Source: Bacillota bacterium (lineage in GTDB: Bacteria > Bacillota > Sulfobacillia > Sulfobacillales > JAIMBI01). Taken from it: DNA of 64,000 nt. Numbering within the stretch: the stretch's first letter is position 1; every line of letters begins with the position of its first letter. Of the stretch, positions 61,717 through 64,000 are shown in pieces. The notes below the pieces were generated by a model. The model was not told the DNA's origin. It saw only the letters and a list, made by a program, of their open reading frames with translations, and did no database searches. Position numbers and translations under genes: made by a program. The DNA is taken from assembly GCA_021846565.1 (NCBI GenBank), contig JAJZWS010000001.1, positions 19,810 through 83,809 of the forward strand, written 5' to 3'.

Positions 61717-61743
61717 ACTATACCACCCATGGGACGCGATCAA
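61717..61743 (-). promoter_or_regulatory. Promoter for the Bax-inhibitor gene
   Basis: On the minus strand TTGATC and TATAGT are separated by 15 bases, 40 bases before the gene start. The spacer is two bases short of ideal. It fits the 94-base gap after the amidohydrolase. Confidence 0.45.
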
Positions 61744-61771
61744 CCGCGCGCCCGCTGGGAGTCCGCTGAGA

Positions 61772-62647
61772 CTATGCCCCGTCGGCACCCCACAACAACT
61801 CGGCGGCGTTGTCCACCAGCACACGGCGACGGACCGCCGGGGGTAGGTCGAGGACGTCAAAGTCATTGAGCTGCCGGCCCAGGTCAAACATGGGAAAGTC
61901 CGTGCCAAACAGAAACTGCTGCGAAAGGCGTCCACGCAATTCGCGCAACACCTCGTCGGGAAGGTATTTATAGCGCCATCCCGAGATGTCAATATATACG
62001 TTGGTTTTGTGCAGCGCCATGGCCAGCGCTTCCAGGTGCCAGGGCCAGCCGACATGGGCCAGGATGAAGCACAGACCCGGGAAGCGCGCGGCCCAGCCAT
62101 CCAGGCGCATGGGCCGCGCGGCGTCCAAGGGCAGCCCCTGGCCCCCGGGCGTCCCGGCACCCACGCCGCTGGTGCCGGTGTGCACCACGATAGGGAAGCC
62201 CAGTTCAGCGGCCGTCCCAAAAAAAGGCTCCCACCGTTCCTCGTCGGGGAGAAAGCCCTGCATCGTGGGGTGGAGCTTGAGCCCCTTAAGGCCCAGCCGC
62301 GCCATTTGATGGAGCCGCGCCACGCCATCCGGCCGCGCCGGGTCAACACTCCCGAATCCCGTGAACACGTCGGAGTGGTGCGCAGCAATCTCCGCCACCC
62401 GCTCGTTGGTCAGCGGGGGGCGGCCTGTGAATCGTTCGGCATCCCAGGCCAGCAACAGCCCGTGGACGCGGGCCGCCCGGTACGTGTCTACCATGGCGTC
62501 CAAGGAACCGGCCGCCATGGTGGTGCGAAAGTAGCGCTCCACAGAGGCCTGGTAAGGTCCCATGGATTCGGTCAGCCACTCGTGGGTGGCGAGGTGCACA
62601 TGCGCGTCAATCGCGCGGATGTTTTCCAGGTCGATTGGGGGTTTCAC
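61772..62647 (-). CDS. Amidohydrolase (ACMSD-like, amidohydrolase-2 family)
   Basis: A 291-residue TIM-barrel metal-dependent hydrolase or decarboxylase. The first metal motif is AIDAHVHLATHEWL, further ligands are in GLKGLKLHPTMQGF, ILAHVGWPWHLEAL and the active-site Asp in FLFGTDFPMFDL. This pattern covers decarboxylases such as 2-amino-3-carboxymuconate semialdehyde decarboxylase and related enzymes; the substrate cannot be fixed. The GTG start follows GAGGAGG, 43 bases after the aldehyde dehydrogenase stop, suggesting a two-gene catabolic unit. Confidence 0.83.
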   Translation of the reverse strand: MKPPIDLENIRAIDAHVHLATHEWLTESMGPYQASVERYFRTTMAAGSLDAMVDTYRAARVHGLLLAWDAERFTGRPPLTNERVAEIAAHHSDVFTGFGSVDPARPDGVARLHQMARLGLKGLKLHPTMQGFLPDEERWEPFFGTAAELGFPIVVHTGTSGVGAGTPGGQGLPLDAARPMRLDGWAARFPGLCFILAHVGWPWHLEALAMALHKTNVYIDISGWRYKYLPDEVLRELRGRLSQQFLFGTDFPMFDLGRQLNDFDVLDLPPAVRRRVLVDNAAELLWGADGA

Positions 62648-62690
62648 GGTTGCCTCCTCTGCTGCCCTTGCCAGCTGTCGCCGACGGTGC

Positions 62691-64000
62691 TTATTCCAGG
62701 TTGAACACGGCCATGCGCAACTCGGTCATCTCCTCCACGGCAAAGCGGGGGCCCTCGCGGCCCTGACCGCTCTGGCCCACGCCTCCGTAGGGCATGAGAT
62801 CGGCCCGGTAGCTCGAGGTGTCGTTGATGATGACGCCTCCCACCCGAAGGTGCTTGACGGCGTACCAGGCCCGATTCACGTCGCGGGTGAACACGCCCGC
62901 CTGCAGGCCGTACTCGGACTGGTTGACCGAATCCACCGCGTCTTCAAAGCGGTCGTAAGGCACCAGCACGGCCACCGGGCCAAACACTTCGTCGCACACC
63001 ACCCGCATGGCGGGCGTGACGCGGGTCAGGAGGGTGGGGGCCATCAGCGCCCCGGTGCGACCGCCGCCCAAAACCACCTCGGCACCCGCCTGAACCGCCT
63101 CGTCGACCCACTCCTCGACGCGTTCGGCCTCCGCCTTGCTGATAAGTGGCCCCACGTCCGTCGTGGGGTCCAGGGGGTTGCCAACCACCAAGCGTTCGGT
63201 GGCGGACGTGATGAGTTCCAAAAACGCATCAAAGACCGAGGCCTGCACGTAGATGCGCTGCACCGAGATGCAGGACTGGCCCGCCTGGGAAAATGCGCGG
63301 CGCGCCAGCAGGTTCGCGGCCGTCGCAAGGTCGGCGTCGCTGTGCACGATGTTGCCCGAGTTGTTGCCCAGCTCGAGCGTCACGCGGGCGCGCCCTGACG
63401 CCGCCTTGATGCCGAATCCCACCGGCGGGCTGCCGGTAAACGTGATGAAGTTGACGCCGGGATGGCGCACCAGCGCGTCTCCCACCTCCGCTCCTGACCC
63501 CACCACCAGGTTTAGAAAGCCCGCCGGCAAGCCAGACGCGGCCAGCAGCTCCACCAGCCGCACGGACGAGAGCGGGGTGGACGTGGCCGGCTTGAGCACC
63601 ACGGCGTTGCCGGCCGCAATCGCCGGGGCCACCTTGTGGCACACCAGGTTCAGCGGAAAGTTAAACGGTGTGATGGCTGCCACGACGCCGACTGGCACCC
63701 GGACGTAGAGGCCCACCCGCTGCTCTCCACCTGGGGAGGCGTCGAGGGGAACCGTCTCGCCGTGAAGCGACAGCGCCGCGCGGGCGGACAGCACCAAGGT
63801 TTCCACCGCCCGGTCCACTTCAGCCCGCGCGTCCTTCCAGGGCTTGCCGCCTTCCTGGACGATGACACGAGCCCAGTCGTCGGCCTGGGCCCGGAGGCTC
63901 GAGGCCGCCGCCTCGAGGATGGCGGCCCGCTGTCGGGGCGGGATGGGGTGGGCCGCGGCCGCCTGGGCCGCCGCGACCGCCCGTCCGACGTCCTCTCCGC
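62691..64000 (-). CDS. Aldehyde dehydrogenase, 5' truncated by window edge
   Basis: The last 436 or so residues of an NAD(P)-dependent aldehyde dehydrogenase. The frame stays open from the window edge (EDVGRAVAAAQAAAAHPIPP). Motifs are the catalytic-loop TPFNFPLNLVCHKVAPAIAA GNAVVLKP, TLELGNNSGNIVHSDAD with the general-base Glu, and the nucleophile AGQSCISVQRIYV. ELGNN replaces the usual ELGGN. The sequence is closest in style to lactaldehyde or succinate-semialdehyde dehydrogenases. The internal GTG used by the track is not the true start. It likely works with the amidohydrolase downstream. Confidence 0.87.
   Translation of the reverse strand, partial: GEDVGRAVAAAQAAAAHPIPPRQRAAILEAAASSLRAQADDWARVIVQEGGKPWKDARAEVDRAVETLVLSARAALSLHGETVPLDASPGGEQRVGLYVRVPVGVVAAITPFNFPLNLVCHKVAPAIAAGNAVVLKPATSTPLSSVRLVELLAASGLPAGFLNLVVGSGAEVGDALVRHPGVNFITFTGSPPVGFGIKAASGRARVTLELGNNSGNIVHSDADLATAANLLARRAFSQAGQSCISVQRIYVQASVFDAFLELITSATERLVVGNPLDPTTDVGPLISKAEAERVEEWVDEAVQAGAEVVLGGGRTGALMAPTLLTRVTPAMRVVCDEVFGPVAVLVPYDRFEDAVDSVNQSEYGLQAGVFTRDVNRAWYAVKHLRVGGVIINDTSSYRADLMPYGGVGQSGQGREGPRFAVEEMTELRMAVFNLE

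Overview
The window is about 64 kb of very GC-rich DNA. It reads as a chromosomal segment of a high-GC Firmicute, of the Sulfobacillus / Symbiobacterium / Thermaerobacter kind. That placement is inferred from gene content: a SigI/RsgI sigma and anti-sigma pair, a CodY-type regulator and a Firmicute-style PxpBCA cluster, together with GTG starts and 4-base stop/start overlaps throughout. No rRNA, tRNA, CRISPR array or intact insertion sequence was seen.

Region 1 (0-7.5 kb) is housekeeping: nadE, yebC, ruvC-ruvA-ruvB, then sigI-rsgI and a yajC-like gene. Region 2 (7.5-13 kb) is a tightly overlapping operon behind an extended -10 promoter: glutamate dehydrogenase, methylmalonyl-CoA mutase large subunit, methylmalonyl-CoA epimerase, carboxyltransferase, an unlisted 59-residue subunit and a biotin carrier protein. 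It links amino-acid and propionyl-CoA catabolism to central metabolism and ends at a strong hairpin shared with a convergent 1-Cys peroxiredoxin. Region 3 (13-24.5 kb) holds an acyl-CoA synthetase/SDR pair, a GAF-GGDEF protein with a YGDEF motif, a two-ATPase/two-permease ABC transporter whose ATPases carry complementary lost motifs, a frameshifted D-amino-acid aldolase/dehydratase relative, and CodY.

Region 4 (24.8-33 kb) has the 5-oxoprolinase genes pxpB-pxpC-pxpA, a lipoprotein with BNR-like repeats coupled to a BrkB/YihY membrane protein, and on the minus strand PBP2 followed by an SPFH/slipin protein. Region 5 (33-37.7 kb) is mostly decayed DNA with two dispersed repeat families, small unknown ORFs, at least one frameshifted gene and a single intact FAD oxidoreductase.

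Region 6 (37.7-57.3 kb) is a surface-glycan locus. It contains a DUF4012 protein, a Wzx-type flippase, a complete four-enzyme cassette for GDP-D-glycero-alpha-D-manno-heptose (hddC-hddA-gmhA-gmhB), six glycosyltransferases, an alpha/alpha-toroid protein, a large secreted and membrane-anchored protein, a polytopic GT-C-like protein and a DUF1616 protein. Most genes overlap, so they are probably translated together and build one heptose-containing S-layer or exopolysaccharide glycan. Region 7 (57.4-64 kb) holds small unrelated units: a P-loop kinase, an unknown protein, a NUDIX hydrolase, an AIM24-like protein, a membrane J-domain protein, a Bax-inhibitor-1 protein, and an amidohydrolase plus aldehyde dehydrogenase cut by the window edge.
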